Source: Flavobacterium johnsoniae UW101 (GTDB lineage Bacteria > Bacteroidota > Bacteroidia > Flavobacteriales > Flavobacteriaceae). From it: a stretch of DNA of 64,000 bases. Below, piece after piece: positions 7,586 to 16,829 of the stretch; within the stretch, counting starts at the first letter, position 1; the number at the start of each line of letters is the position of its first letter. The DNA lies in assembly GCF_000016645.1 (NCBI RefSeq), contig NC_009441.1:3100001-3164000 (forward strand), given 5' to 3'. The notes beneath the pieces are model-generated. The model did not search any database and had not been told where the DNA came from. It worked only from the letters and a program-made list of their open reading frames with translations. Position numbers and translations under genes: made by a program.

Positions 7586-9313
7586 CTAAAGCACCCTATA
7601 AACAGGATACTGCATATGCGCTTTTTCATAATAAGCAGAATGCTTGTAAATCCAATCCAATTGTGCTTCGGCGTTTTTAGCAAACTCGCGGTCGTTTTGT
7701 TTTTTAGTTTCTAATTCTGCATTTAGAGCTGGATTTTCTTTTAAAAGTTGTCCGGCAGTATCTTCAAAAATATATTCAGAATAATGTTCTTTTTGCTGTA
7801 AAATTGGGTCGAAGAAATTCCAGTTAAAAAACGAATCAACACCTTCTGGTTCAAAAGCTTCTACGATATATTTTACGCCTTTTTGGTTCGTTGGCACGAT
7901 GTAATCACCTTTGGCGAAAGCCATTTTAACGATTTTAGAAGTTACGGTTGTGTTTCTGTGTAAATAATGCCCTTCGTAAGCAGAGGGAACCGTTTTAAAA
8001 TCGGCAATTCTGTAGCTTTCGACTTCTATAATTGTATCGTTTTTAATTTGTTTAAACGAGATATTGTTGTTTTTCAAAAGATCAATAATATTCCAATATC
8101 CTCTCGGCACAATATAAGCTGTAGGAATCACAACTTCTTTAATTGATTTGAATTCTTTAATGTACGGAACGTCTTTTTTGTACGGTTTTGTGCGGTCGTA
8201 ATACAAACGATTTCCTGTTGTAGCGTCGCTTTTTTTGTAACCCGCTTCATATCCTAAAAACGAAAAGGTGGTGGCTTTTGTGCTGTCTAATTCCCATTTT
8301 AAAGTGTATGATTTTTTTGGCTGATATTGCTCTAAATTTTTTACTCTTAAATTTTTAATTTTTTGATAATTTGCATCGGTAAAATCCAAAGTCGATTTCA
8401 TGTATTCGTAGGTCATTTTTACACGTTCGGCATATTTTTTCAGCATGTGCGTTTCTACCACAAAACCAATTGTATTAAACAGCGAAGTATAACCCGTTGT
8501 ATATCGCGGACTATCGACAAACTGCCCAAAACCTTTGTCTGGAGTATCTTTAAAAGAATCGACATAAGGCGTAGTTTCGATTTTCTTTTTCTGAAGATCT
8601 TTTACCAAAGCCGGCATCATTTCGTTGTTCATAAAATCACCCAAAACCGTTCCCAGTTTATTATGCTGTGTCATGATATACGTCAATTTGTATTGATAAT
8701 CAGAACCGTTGCTTACGTGATTGTCGATAAAAACATCGGCATTTATTTTCTGGAAAATCTCCACAAAACTTTTTGTGTTTCGGGTATCTGACTTCATTAA
8801 ATCACGGTTCAAATCGTAGTTTCTGGCATTTCCTCTAAATCCATAAATCTCTGGCCCGTCTTGGTTGGTACGCGTTGTCGAATTTCGGTTTAAAGCACCG
8901 CCAATATTATAAACTGGAATGGTAACCAAAACGGTATTTTTTGGTGCTTTCATTTTTCCTGTTGCCAAATCTCTGTAAAACTGCATTGTTGCGTCAATTC
9001 CGTCTGGTTCTCCAGCGTGGATTCCGTTATTAACGAATAAAACGGCTTTTGTTTTCTGTATTTTATCAAAATCAAATTCCTTGTCAGGATTAAAGGTGAT
9101 CATGTGCAGAGGTTCTCCAGAATCTGTCAGTCCCATTTCCTTCATTTGAATGGTTGGAAAATCAGCTGCAAGCATTTTAAAATAAGCAATTGTTTCCTGA
9201 TACGAAGCAGATTGATTTCCGTTTCCTTTCTCAAAAAACGTATCGTATTTTTTAGTGTTTTGTGCAGTAATGGTTATAGTGAGAAGTGAAAAAAGAAATG
9301 TAAAAAGTTTCAT
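7586..9313 (-). CDS. Secreted M14-family zinc carboxypeptidase
   Basis: 575 aa from ATG 9313 (MKLFTFLFSLLTITITAQ), chosen because it begins at a clean signal peptide. The M14 zinc site is visible: H99-x-x-E102 in IHAGEPDG, the third ligand H199 in FIDNHVSNG, and NRD near residue 169. Catalytic Glu287 lies in FVVETHML. Enzymes of this class trim C-terminal residues from peptides in the periplasm or outside. It is followed by a repeat element and appears to be a single-gene unit. The C-terminal 250 residues form a family-typical accessory region with no other motif recognised. Confidence 0.88.
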   Translation of the reverse strand: MKLFTFLFSLLTITITAQNTKKYDTFFEKGNGNQSASYQETIAYFKMLAADFPTIQMKEMGLTDSGEPLHMITFNPDKEFDFDKIQKTKAVLFVNNGIHAGEPDGIDATMQFYRDLATGKMKAPKNTVLVTIPVYNIGGALNRNSTTRTNQDGPEIYGFRGNARNYDLNRDLMKSDTRNTKSFVEIFQKINADVFIDNHVSNGSDYQYKLTYIMTQHNKLGTVLGDFMNNEMMPALVKDLQKKKIETTPYVDSFKDTPDKGFGQFVDSPRYTTGYTSLFNTIGFVVETHMLKKYAERVKMTYEYMKSTLDFTDANYQKIKNLRVKNLEQYQPKKSYTLKWELDSTKATTFSFLGYEAGYKKSDATTGNRLYYDRTKPYKKDVPYIKEFKSIKEVVIPTAYIVPRGYWNIIDLLKNNNISFKQIKNDTIIEVESYRIADFKTVPSAYEGHYLHRNTTVTSKIVKMAFAKGDYIVPTNQKGVKYIVEAFEPEGVDSFFNWNFFDPILQQKEHYSEYIFEDTAGQLLKENPALNAELETKKQNDREFAKNAEAQLDWIYKHSAYYEKAHMQYPVYRVL

Positions 9314-9350
9314 GGTTTTGGTTTTATAGTAAATCAAATATATAGTTTTT

Positions 9351-9535
9351 TGTTTCAAGTTTCAGGTTTCAAGTTTGATGTGCGTCGTGTTTTTTTAACC
9401 GCAAAGAGCGCAAAGGGTTACGCAAAGTTCGCAAAGTTTATGTTCAAGGCATTGCGAACTTTGCGTTTTTTAAAACCTAGTATATATAATTCCTTGCGCT
9501 CTTTGCGGTTAAATAAACTTGAAACCTGAAACAAG
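9351..9535. repeat. Long nested inverted repeat
   Basis: The outer arms TTTCAAGTTTCAGGTTTCAA (from 9352) and AACTTGAAACCTGAAAC (to about 9533) enclose inner arms TTAACCGCAAAGAGCGCAAAG (9395-9415) and CTTTGCGCTCTTTGCGGTTAA (about 9492-9512). The centre repeats GCAAAGTT/AACTTTGC. This is a typical Flavobacterium intergenic palindrome, and between M14 and helicase genes it may act as a transcription barrier. Confidence 0.7.
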
Positions 9536-9572
9536 AAAAACTTGAAACAACTTTTTTGACTACTTTTGCAAA

Positions 9573-10934
9573 ATGAATAAAAATCACCATTCCAACAATA
9601 TACTTTCGAATTTAGGGATTCAGAGCCTGAACGAAATGCAGGAAACTGCTCAGGATGTAATTCTGAACGATAATAACGTTTTACTGCTTTCGCCAACGGG
9701 ATCAGGAAAAACGCTGGCATTTTTGCTTCCGGTTTTAGAATTATTACAGCCTGAAATTCTTTCGGTTCAATGTTTAATTTTGGTTCCGTCGCGCGAATTG
9801 GGACTTCAGATTGAACAGGTTTGGAAGAAAATGGGAACGCAGTACAAAGTAAACATTTGTTACGGCGGACACTCTATTGATACTGAAATCAAAAATTTAA
9901 GCAATCCTCCGGCAGTTTTAATTGGAACGCCTGGAAGAATTGCCGATCATATTGACAGAGAAACTTTTAGAACTGATAAAATTCAGACTTTAATTTTAGA
10001 TGAATTTGACAAATCGCTTCAATTAGGGTTTCACGAGCAGATGTCCTTTATTATTGGCAGATTACCAAAAGTAAATAAACGGGTTTTGGTTTCAGCAACT
10101 TCTGATATTGAAATTCCAAAATATACACGAGTGGTAAACCCAACGGTTTTGGATTTTATTCCGGAAGAAGAGGAGAAAGCAAATCTTTCGATGAAAATGA
10201 TTGTTTCGCCAAGTAAAGATAAATTAGAAAGCTTGTTTAATTTAATCTGCTCTTTAAAATCAGAGTCGGCTATTATTTTTTGTAATCATCGTGATGCTGC
10301 AGAACGCATCAGTGACACTTTGAACGAAAAAGGCATTTATGCTACTTATTATCATGGCGGAATGGATCAGGACGAACGTGAACGTGCTTTGATTCAGTTT
10401 AGAAACGGAAGCATCAGCTACCTCATTACAACAGATCTTGCCGCACGCGGACTGGATATTCCTGAAATGAAACATGTTATTCATTATCATTTACCTTTAA
10501 AAGAAGACGAGTTTACGCATCGTAACGGACGTACAGCACGTATGCAGGCAACAGGAACGGCTTATATTATTGTTCACGAAAGTGAGAAAAAACTAGATTA
10601 TATCGATTATGATATGCAGGTTTTAGACGTTAAAAATATAACGTCGCTGCCTAAACCTCCGCAATTTCAAACTATATACATTAGCGGTGGTAAAAAGACA
10701 AAATTAAATAAGTTTGATATCGTAGGTTTCTTTTCTCAAAAAGGGAAATTAGAAAAAGACGATTTAGGACTTATCGAAGTAAAAGATTTTGTTTCGTTTG
10801 CAGCAGTAAAATTCGGTAAGGTAAAAGATCTGCTGAAAGCGGTAAAAGATGAAAAAATGAAGGGTAAAAAATTTAAAATTGAAGTTGCCCGCAACGTTAT
10901 AAAGAAAGAAGAAGATAAAAATAAGAAATTTTAG
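9573..10934 (+). CDS. DEAD-box ATP-dependent RNA helicase with DbpA-type RNA-binding tail
   Basis: 453 aa. Superfamily-2 motifs appear in order: motif I SPTGSGKT (40-47), PSRELG (72-77), TPGR (119-122), motif II as DEFD (143-146), a DEFD variant of DEAD, SAT, then the C-terminal helicase lobe with TTDLAARGLD and HRNGRTAR. Residues about 375-450 (YISGGKKTKLNKFDIVGFFS) match the DbpA RNA-binding fold that targets 23S rRNA. A role in ribosome assembly is likely. A DbpA-like name is reasonable, but orthology was not tested. Confidence 0.9.
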   Translation: MNKNHHSNNILSNLGIQSLNEMQETAQDVILNDNNVLLLSPTGSGKTLAFLLPVLELLQPEILSVQCLILVPSRELGLQIEQVWKKMGTQYKVNICYGGHSIDTEIKNLSNPPAVLIGTPGRIADHIDRETFRTDKIQTLILDEFDKSLQLGFHEQMSFIIGRLPKVNKRVLVSATSDIEIPKYTRVVNPTVLDFIPEEEEKANLSMKMIVSPSKDKLESLFNLICSLKSESAIIFCNHRDAAERISDTLNEKGIYATYYHGGMDQDERERALIQFRNGSISYLITTDLAARGLDIPEMKHVIHYHLPLKEDEFTHRNGRTARMQATGTAYIIVHESEKKLDYIDYDMQVLDVKNITSLPKPPQFQTIYISGGKKTKLNKFDIVGFFSQKGKLEKDDLGLIEVKDFVSFAAVKFGKVKDLLKAVKDEKMKGKKFKIEVARNVIKKEEDKNKKF

Positions 10935-11110
10935 CCTTTTTGAGATAGCTGTACAGAGTTATGGTTTGGTTTATGTGCTTGTAAATCAGTTTTTTATAAT
11001 TTACTGAAGAAGATTAACAATTTTGTGTTAAAAAAATAATGATTTGATAGGTGTTTTTTCAATATTTCTGTGTTTTTTTGTTGCAGTAAAATTGTAACCC
11101 CAAATTCACT

Positions 11111-11557
11111 ATGAAAAAGATTATTACCATTGCCATTTTGTTCTTTAGTTTTGTTTCGTTTGCGCAAATTAAAGTTATTGAAACAGTTCCTGTAGAAAAA
11201 TTAGGAAAAGTAAATAATAACTACATTCAGAAAATTGGAGACGAATATACAGTGTATTACACTAGTATTTTAAACGATGATGATTCTTCACCTTTAAGAA
11301 AATTTAGTTTCAAAAATGTTAATAATGATTATACTAATCTTTACAACATTATCGTAGGTGGTTTTACAGCTGCTCCGTTATATGACATTAAATTAGAATT
11401 GCCAAACAACTACATCTGGTTACACTACACAGGAAACGTTGTTCCAGACAAAGCTACAGTTCAGTTCATGGTTTCCAGCAAAGACAGAGATTCTGCTACA
11501 AACAGCGTTTCTGAGCCATTCGTAAAAGATCAAATCAATAAATTATTCCAAAAATAA
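11111..11557 (+). CDS. Small secreted protein of unknown function
   Basis: 148 aa with a clear signal peptide MKKIITIAILFFSFVSFAQ. The mature part is about 129 aa with no Cys and no recognised domain; it has beta-rich patterns such as YTVYYTSILNDDDSS and IWLHYTGNVVPDKATVQFMV. It is probably a periplasmic or surface protein and a single gene with its own downstream terminator. Confidence 0.75.
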   Translation: MKKIITIAILFFSFVSFAQIKVIETVPVEKLGKVNNNYIQKIGDEYTVYYTSILNDDDSSPLRKFSFKNVNNDYTNLYNIIVGGFTAAPLYDIKLELPNNYIWLHYTGNVVPDKATVQFMVSSKDRDSATNSVSEPFVKDQINKLFQK

Positions 11558-11628
11558 TTCTTTTTTAGGTTCAAAGCCTCAGAGAAACAAAGGGACAAAG
11601 TTTTTTTTAACATATCTCTTATTAGTAT

Positions 11629-11664
11629 AAAAAAAAGCTGCTCATATTGAGCAGCTTTTTTTAT
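11629..11664. terminator. Bidirectional intrinsic terminator
   Basis: AAAAAAGCTGCTCA-TAT-TGAGCAGCTTTTTT, between the convergent secreted-protein and PhnA genes. Confidence 0.9.
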
Positions 11665-11734
11665 TTTAGGTAAAGGTTCAGAGGTTTAATTTCAATTTAA
11701 AACTTTGAACCTTTGTTACTTTGTCTCTCAAAAA

Positions 11735-12313
11735 CTATATCTTTTTCACATACTGCGTAATAATCACAATCTGCTGTCCATCAACTTTTCCTTCGATGTA
11801 TTCAGCGTTTTCGTGGTCTAAACGAATATTACGAACAGCAGTTCCTTGTTTGGCAACCATGCTTGATCCTTTTACTTTTAGATCTTTAATTAAAACTACA
11901 GAATCTCCGTGTTGTAAAACCACGCCGTTACTGTCGCGGTGAACCAGTTTATTTTCGTCATCTTCGCCTTCTCCGGTTGCTTTTGCCCATTCAAGAGTAT
12001 CTTCGTCTAAATACATCATATCAAGCAATTCCTGAGGCCATCCTGCAGCACGTAAACGGCTCAACATTCTCCAGGCTGCAACCTGAACCGGAATATTTTC
12101 GTTCCACATACTGTCATTAAGACATCTCCAGTGATTTAAATCGACATTGTCAGGGTTTTCAATTTGGTCAATACAGGTGTTACAGGCAAATACAGCTTCA
12201 TCAATGCCTCCTTTTTTAGTTGGAAGTACTTGATAAACTTTTAAATTTTCTTCAGCGCCGCAAAGCTCACATTTAGATCCGCTTCGTTTGCTTAATTCTC
12301 TTTCGATACTCAT
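11735..12313 (-). CDS. PhnA-domain protein
   Basis: 192 aa. The N-terminus has a zinc-ribbon CELCGAEENL (Cys16/19) with a second pair ACNTC. The C-terminal PhnA/YjdM domain starts near RDSNGVVLQHGDSVVLIKDL and includes VKGSSMVAKQGTAVRNIRL. Despite the name, PhnA proteins are not proven phosphonate enzymes, and the family's role is unclear. It is a single-gene unit convergent with the preceding gene. Confidence 0.85.
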   Translation of the reverse strand: MSIERELSKRSGSKCELCGAEENLKVYQVLPTKKGGIDEAVFACNTCIDQIENPDNVDLNHWRCLNDSMWNENIPVQVAAWRMLSRLRAAGWPQELLDMMYLDEDTLEWAKATGEGEDDENKLVHRDSNGVVLQHGDSVVLIKDLKVKGSSMVAKQGTAVRNIRLDHENAEYIEGKVDGQQIVIITQYVKKI

Positions 12314-12430
12314 TGTTTGGTGTTTATTTTAAAAATGCGAAATTACTTATAATTTGCTTCGCTGGCAAATTTATGCTTTTGATTGTTGTATATGCGATTG
12401 CTTGGTGTCTCGCAATGCCGTTTAGAGTTT

Positions 12431-12889
12431 TTATTTCTTAACCCGAACCGCATCCGGAACCAGCATTTCATATTCGCCTCCATGACGCAATACATCACGC
12501 ACAATGCTCGAACTGATAAAAGAGGTACTTGCGGCTGTCAATAAGAAAACTGTTTCTATTTTAGAAAGTTTTCTGTTGGTATGTGCAATTGCTTTTTCAA
12601 ATTCGAAATCGGCAGGGTTGCGCAGACCTCTTAAAATGAAATGAGCTTTTTGCTTTTTAGCCAAATCAATGGTTAAACCTTCATAAGTTATTACCGAAAC
12701 TTTTGGCTCGTCTTTAAAAGTTTCTTCAATAAAGCGTTTTCTTTCTTCTAATGAAAACATGTATTTTTTTTCGGCGTTTACACCAATAGCAATTACAATT
12801 TCATCAAATAAAGGGATTCCTCTTTTGATAATATCTTCGTGTCCAAGTGTAATAGGATCAAATGATCCTGGAAATATGGCTTTTCTCAT
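12431..12889 (-). CDS. coaD: Phosphopantetheine adenylyltransferase
   Basis: 152 aa, full length for CoaD. The nucleotidyltransferase signature FPGSFDPITLGHEDII is at 6-21, followed by RGLRNPADFEFEKAIAHTNR and the ISSSIVRDV motif near 125-133. It transfers AMP from ATP to 4'-phosphopantetheine, the penultimate step of coenzyme A synthesis in the cytoplasm. It lies 90 bp upstream in map order of DUF421, same strand. Confidence 0.95.
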   Translation of the reverse strand: MRKAIFPGSFDPITLGHEDIIKRGIPLFDEIVIAIGVNAEKKYMFSLEERKRFIEETFKDEPKVSVITYEGLTIDLAKKQKAHFILRGLRNPADFEFEKAIAHTNRKLSKIETVFLLTAASTSFISSSIVRDVLRHGGEYEMLVPDAVRVKK

Positions 12890-12979
12890 TTTTTTGAGGT
12901 TCTAAGGTTCTGATATTTTAAGTTGCTATACCAATAGTTATCGGGATTAAGCTTTGCTTTTGGAATTTGGATTTTTATT

Positions 12980-13672
12980 TTAGGTTATTCTAAGGGTTTT
13001 GATTGCTGGAACCCATTCATCTTTATGGCAGATTTCGCAGCTTGCGGTTCCTTTTTTTACTTCTTCTGTATGACCGCAGAAAGTACAGGCATAAATCCCG
13101 TCTGTTGCGATTATTTTACTTTTTTCATTAAATAAACCGGGTAAAATAGGCAGTCCGTGTTTCACTTCTTTATCTTCATAGAAAAACACACTTATTTCGC
13201 CGCTTGGTTCTATAAAAGCATGTTTTACCTGTCCTAAATGTTCGATTGATTTTACGCGGAGTTCAGAGAAAAATTCGTCTTGTGCCAAAGTTTCTTTTTT
13301 AAAACTCGATACAGAAAACTTACCGTCGTTGATTAAGCATTCGGTTTTGCCTTCTATAAACTCTTCAAATTTTTTGCTCTTTCCGGTAAGCCAGGTTACA
13401 GAACGATAAAGGGTAATAATTACCAAAAAAACAATTGCCGCAGGCACGATTCCAACATCTTCATAAAACATTGGGTCGCCCGCAGCAGAACCTAATGCAA
13501 TGATAATTACGGTTTCGAAAATAGATAATTGTTTTACGCCTCGTTTACCGGCTAGTTTTAACGTTAGCAGTAAAATGGTAAACATTACTGTCGAACGAAA
13601 TATTACTTCCAGAAGAAAAACCTCTGGCAGTTCGTTAAAAAAGAGCCTATTCCATTCGAAGATTTCTTTCAT
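12980..13672 (-). CDS. DUF421 (YetF-type) membrane protein with zinc-ribbon tail
   Basis: 230 aa. Three N-terminal membrane segments (about 22-100: RSTVMFTILLLTLKLAGKRG, ETVIIIALGSAAG, AAIVFLVIITLY) precede the cytoplasmic DUF421 domain with LINDGKF...LRVKSIEHLGQVKHAFIEPS. The C-terminal 45 residues add two CxxC pairs (ACTFCGH and SCEICH), a rubredoxin/zinc-ribbon-like tail absent from most YetF proteins. Function is unknown; the metal-binding tail suggests a redox or metal-sensing addition. Confidence 0.85.
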   Translation of the reverse strand: MKEIFEWNRLFFNELPEVFLLEVIFRSTVMFTILLLTLKLAGKRGVKQLSIFETVIIIALGSAAGDPMFYEDVGIVPAAIVFLVIITLYRSVTWLTGKSKKFEEFIEGKTECLINDGKFSVSSFKKETLAQDEFFSELRVKSIEHLGQVKHAFIEPSGEISVFFYEDKEVKHGLPILPGLFNEKSKIIATDGIYACTFCGHTEEVKKGTASCEICHKDEWVPAIKTLRIT

Positions 13673-13679
13673 TTTTTTT

Positions 13680-13806
13680 AAGGTGCTAAGGTTCTAAGCT
13701 GCTAAGATTCTAAGGTTTTGACTTTACTTTGTTTAGTCTGATATTTATAGGTTTAAAAAATAAGGTGCTAAGATCTTATAACCTTAGCACCTTAGTATCT
13801 TAGAAC
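13680..13806. repeat. Word-based inverted repeats
   Basis: AAGGTGCTAAG occurs at 13680 and 13762, and the complement CTTAGCACCTT at 13783. Variants of GGTTCTAAG and CTTAGAACC surround them. The pair at 13763-13792 can form a terminator-like hairpin after ddl/before DUF421. Confidence 0.6.
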
Positions 13807-13808
13807 CT

Positions 13809-14780
13809 TTATGCAAGCGATAATTCAATAGCATTTGTAAATAAATCTTCCAGAGAAATTCCGGCTGCTTTTGCTTGCTGCGGAATCAAACTTTCGGTTG
13901 TTAAACCCGGAATAGTGTTCATTTCAAGCATATACGGTTCGTTGTCTACAATGATGAATTCGCTTCGTGAGAATCCTTTCATTTTTAAAACTTCGTAAGC
14001 ACGTTTTGCAGTTTCTCCCACTTTTTGAGTCAGCTCGTCTGAGATTCTCGCTGGTGTTATTTCTTGTGATTTTCCTTCGTATTTTGCCTCGTAATCGAAG
14101 AAATCATTGTCTGAAACAATTTCTGTAATTGGCAATACTTTGATTTCGCCTTTGTAATTGATTACGCCGACAGAAACTTCAGTTCCGTCAAGGAAACTTT
14201 CGATGATGATTTCGTTATCTTCTTTATACGCAACTTCAATTGCAATTGGAAGTTCGGCCTCAGATTTTACTTTAGAAATTCCGAAACTAGAACCCGCTTT
14301 GTTTGGTTTTACGAAACAAGGAAGCCCAACTTTTTTAACGATTTCGGCAGTATTGATTTCGTCGCCTTTGTTTAAGTAATAAGAAATTGCCGTTTTGATT
14401 CCGTATGGTTTTAAAACCGATAATAAATCTCTTTTATTAAATGTTAATGCCGATTGGTAATAATCGCATGAAGACTGCGGCAATCCAATTAATTCAAAAT
14501 AAGCCTGCATTAATCCATCTTCGCCCGGAGTTCCGTGAATGGCATTGAAAACGCAGTCGAAAGTAATTTTTTCGCCGTTTACCGTTACAGAAAAATCGTT
14601 TCTGTCAATTGGAAATTCGGCGTCATTTGCGTCTACATAAACCCATTTCTCTTTAAAGATATGAATTCGGAATCCGTTGTATTTTGTTTTGTCAAGATAT
14701 TGGTACACAACGTTTCCGCTGATAAGCGAAATTTTGTATTCGCTTGAATATCCGCCCATGATGATGGCAATGTTTTTCAT
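13809..14780 (-). CDS. ddl: D-alanine--D-alanine ligase
   Basis: 323 aa. The N-terminal block is IAIIMGGYSSEYKISLISG, with the ATP-grasp region CFVKPNKAGSSFGISKVKSE and EIIIESFLDGTEVSVGVI, and the C-terminal metal/substrate block EPYMLEMNTIPGLTTESLIP. It joins two D-Ala for peptidoglycan precursors. It is divergent from the PASTA-protein gene, with 231 bp between. All core motifs are intact. Confidence 0.95.
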   Translation of the reverse strand: MKNIAIIMGGYSSEYKISLISGNVVYQYLDKTKYNGFRIHIFKEKWVYVDANDAEFPIDRNDFSVTVNGEKITFDCVFNAIHGTPGEDGLMQAYFELIGLPQSSCDYYQSALTFNKRDLLSVLKPYGIKTAISYYLNKGDEINTAEIVKKVGLPCFVKPNKAGSSFGISKVKSEAELPIAIEVAYKEDNEIIIESFLDGTEVSVGVINYKGEIKVLPITEIVSDNDFFDYEAKYEGKSQEITPARISDELTQKVGETAKRAYEVLKMKGFSRSEFIIVDNEPYMLEMNTIPGLTTESLIPQQAKAAGISLEDLFTNAIELSLA

Positions 14781-15011
14781 TGACTTTTATTTATTTGTTT
14801 AATCGTTAATTTGTTTATTTTTTCTGCGCATTACACAAATCGCCGCAAATTGTTTTTTTTCAATCGGTTTATATCTGTGTCATCTGTGTGCCAATTACAT
14901 TGAGCGCTCTCTAAGCTTGCGTTCCTGAAAAAGACTTTCCTGTTTTAAACAAAATTATCATTTTTTTTGAAATGAAATACTTTATCTTTGCGTTCATCTA
15001 AAAATAAATTT

Positions 15012-15629
15012 ATGAGTTTACGTAAGTATTTAACCAGCCGTGTGTTTTTTTTACAAGTGTTAGGTGCAGCTGCTATTATTGCTGTTTTAGGATATTTGTT
15101 TATGCATTGGCTGACGTTTACAACTGATCACGGACACGAAATTGCGGTTCCGAATCTGGCCAGATTAACTGAAGAACAAGTTGAACAAAAACTAGACGAA
15201 CTGGACTTAGATTATGTGCTTTTGGATAGTGTTGATTACAGAAGTGAATACCCGAAATTTAGTGTTGTAGAGCAGGATCCGCTGCCGGGAACTAAAGTAA
15301 AAGTAGGAAGAAAAATATATATTAAAATTAATTCGTCTGGATTCTCATCTGTTAAGATTCCTGATTTAATTGAAAAAACATATCGTGAAGCGGTTCCAAC
15401 TTTAAAAGCTTTAGGACTTGAACCGGGAACGATTACGTATATTCCAAATCTTGGAAAAGATATGGTTCTTGAAATGCGTTACAAAGGCAGAAATTTAAAA
15501 GTAGGAGACCGTGTATTGAAAGCATCTAAAATTGATTTGGTTTTAGGTGACGGAAAAGCGAGTTATGTAGATGACAGCCAGGCAGACAGTACGACAGTGC
15601 CTGTAGAAACCCCACAAGATGAACAATAA
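15012..15629 (+). CDS. PASTA-domain membrane protein
   Basis: 205 aa from ATG 15012 (MSLRKYLTSRVFFLQ). One membrane helix lies near 15-35 (VLGAAAIIAVLGYLFMHWL), then two or three periplasmic PASTA repeats: VPNLARLTEEQVEQKLDELD with EQDPLPGTKVKVGRKI, and IPDLIEKTYREAVPTLKALG. PASTA domains bind peptidoglycan stem peptides; no kinase domain is attached. Its stop overlaps the RluD-type gene by 11 bp, so the two are translationally coupled, as often seen in Bacteroidota. Confidence 0.88.
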   Translation: MSLRKYLTSRVFFLQVLGAAAIIAVLGYLFMHWLTFTTDHGHEIAVPNLARLTEEQVEQKLDELDLDYVLLDSVDYRSEYPKFSVVEQDPLPGTKVKVGRKIYIKINSSGFSSVKIPDLIEKTYREAVPTLKALGLEPGTITYIPNLGKDMVLEMRYKGRNLKVGDRVLKASKIDLVLGDGKASYVDDSQADSTTVPVETPQDEQ

Positions 15630-16662
15630 TATTGAAGAAAATTTAGATCTGGAAGACGAATTATTCGAACATTACAGATTTGAAGTCCCAAAAGGTCAGG
15701 CGTTTTTGCGTATTGACAAATATTTAATGTATTTGATTCCAAATGCCACACGAAATAAAATTCAGAATGCGGCAACAGACGGAAACATTTTTGTAAATGA
15801 TATTCCGGTAAAATCAAATTATAAAGTAAAACCTTTTGATGTGATAACGATTATGTTGTCGCATCCGCCATTTGAAAATCATATTCTTCCAGAAGATATT
15901 CCGTTGAATATTGTTTATGAAGATGATGCTCTTTTGCTGATTAATAAAGAGCCGGGAATGGTTGTGCATCCGGGTCACGGAAATTATACAGGAACTCTTG
16001 TAAATGCTTTGGCGCATCATTTTGATAATCTGCCAATGAACAGCAGCGAGCGTCCAGGTTTGGTTCACAGAATTGATAAAGATACATCTGGACTTTTGGT
16101 TGTGGCTAAAACCGAAGCAGCAATGACGCATTTGGCAAAACAATTTGAAGCCAAAACAACAGAACGTGAATATATTGCCCTTGTTTGGGGAAATGTTGCT
16201 GCTGAGAGCGGTACAATTGAAGGAAATCTTGCCAGACATTTAAAAGACCGTATGCAGATGGCAGTTTTCGCTGATCCTGAGATTGGAAAACCTGCTATTA
16301 CGCATTATAAAGTTTTGGAACGTTTTGGTTACGTAACTTTGATTTCCTGCAAATTAGAAACGGGTAGAACACACCAGATTCGCGCGCACATGAAACATAT
16401 CGGTCACCCTTTATTTAATGATGAACGTTACGGCGGTCATTTGATTTTGAAAGGGACGACGTTTACAAAGTACAAACAGTTTATTGAAAATTGTTTTAAA
16501 GCATTACCACGTCAGGCACTGCATGCTAAAACACTTGGATTTGTTCATCCGAATACGGGAGAATTAATGCGTTTTGATACAGAACTGCCTCAGGATTTTC
16601 AGGATTGTATTGAGAAATGGCGTACGTATGTGAAATCGCATAATACAGAAGATGATAATTAG
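15619..16662 (+). CDS. rluD: RluA-family 23S rRNA pseudouridine synthase, RluD-like
   Basis: 347 aa. An N-terminal S4 RNA-binding domain (about 30-90, RIDKYLMYLIPNATRNKIQN) is followed by the catalytic motif LVHRIDKDTSGLLVVAK with the essential Asp, and GRTHQIRAHMKHIGHPL. It converts uridines in helix 69 of 23S rRNA if RluD-like; RluD is inferred from S4 plus length. It overlaps the PASTA gene and is followed by a strong terminator. Confidence 0.9.
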   Translation: MNNNIEENLDLEDELFEHYRFEVPKGQAFLRIDKYLMYLIPNATRNKIQNAATDGNIFVNDIPVKSNYKVKPFDVITIMLSHPPFENHILPEDIPLNIVYEDDALLLINKEPGMVVHPGHGNYTGTLVNALAHHFDNLPMNSSERPGLVHRIDKDTSGLLVVAKTEAAMTHLAKQFEAKTTEREYIALVWGNVAAESGTIEGNLARHLKDRMQMAVFADPEIGKPAITHYKVLERFGYVTLISCKLETGRTHQIRAHMKHIGHPLFNDERYGGHLILKGTTFTKYKQFIENCFKALPRQALHAKTLGFVHPNTGELMRFDTELPQDFQDCIEKWRTYVKSHNTEDDN

Positions 16663-16702
16663 ATAATTTGTCAATTAGAAAATTAGATAATTTCTTAATA
16701 TT

Positions 16703-16732
16703 AAAAAAGCTCCCGATTGGGAGCTTTTTTTG
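16703..16732. terminator. Intrinsic terminator
   Basis: AAAAAAGCTCCC-GATT-GGGAGCTTTTTT, ending the PASTA/rluD operon. Confidence 0.92.
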
Positions 16733-16829
16733 TTTTTTACCTTTAAGATATTAAAGTTAGTTAAGTATACTTAATTAAACGGAATACCTTAATTGCCTTA
16801 ATGTCTTAATGGTAAACCTAAACTTTTTT

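Noticed and set aside
8363-9289. Plus-strand ORFs of 142 and 61 aa inside the M14 gene
   Set aside because: They are antisense to a well-supported peptidase with intact motifs; composition is not protein-like.
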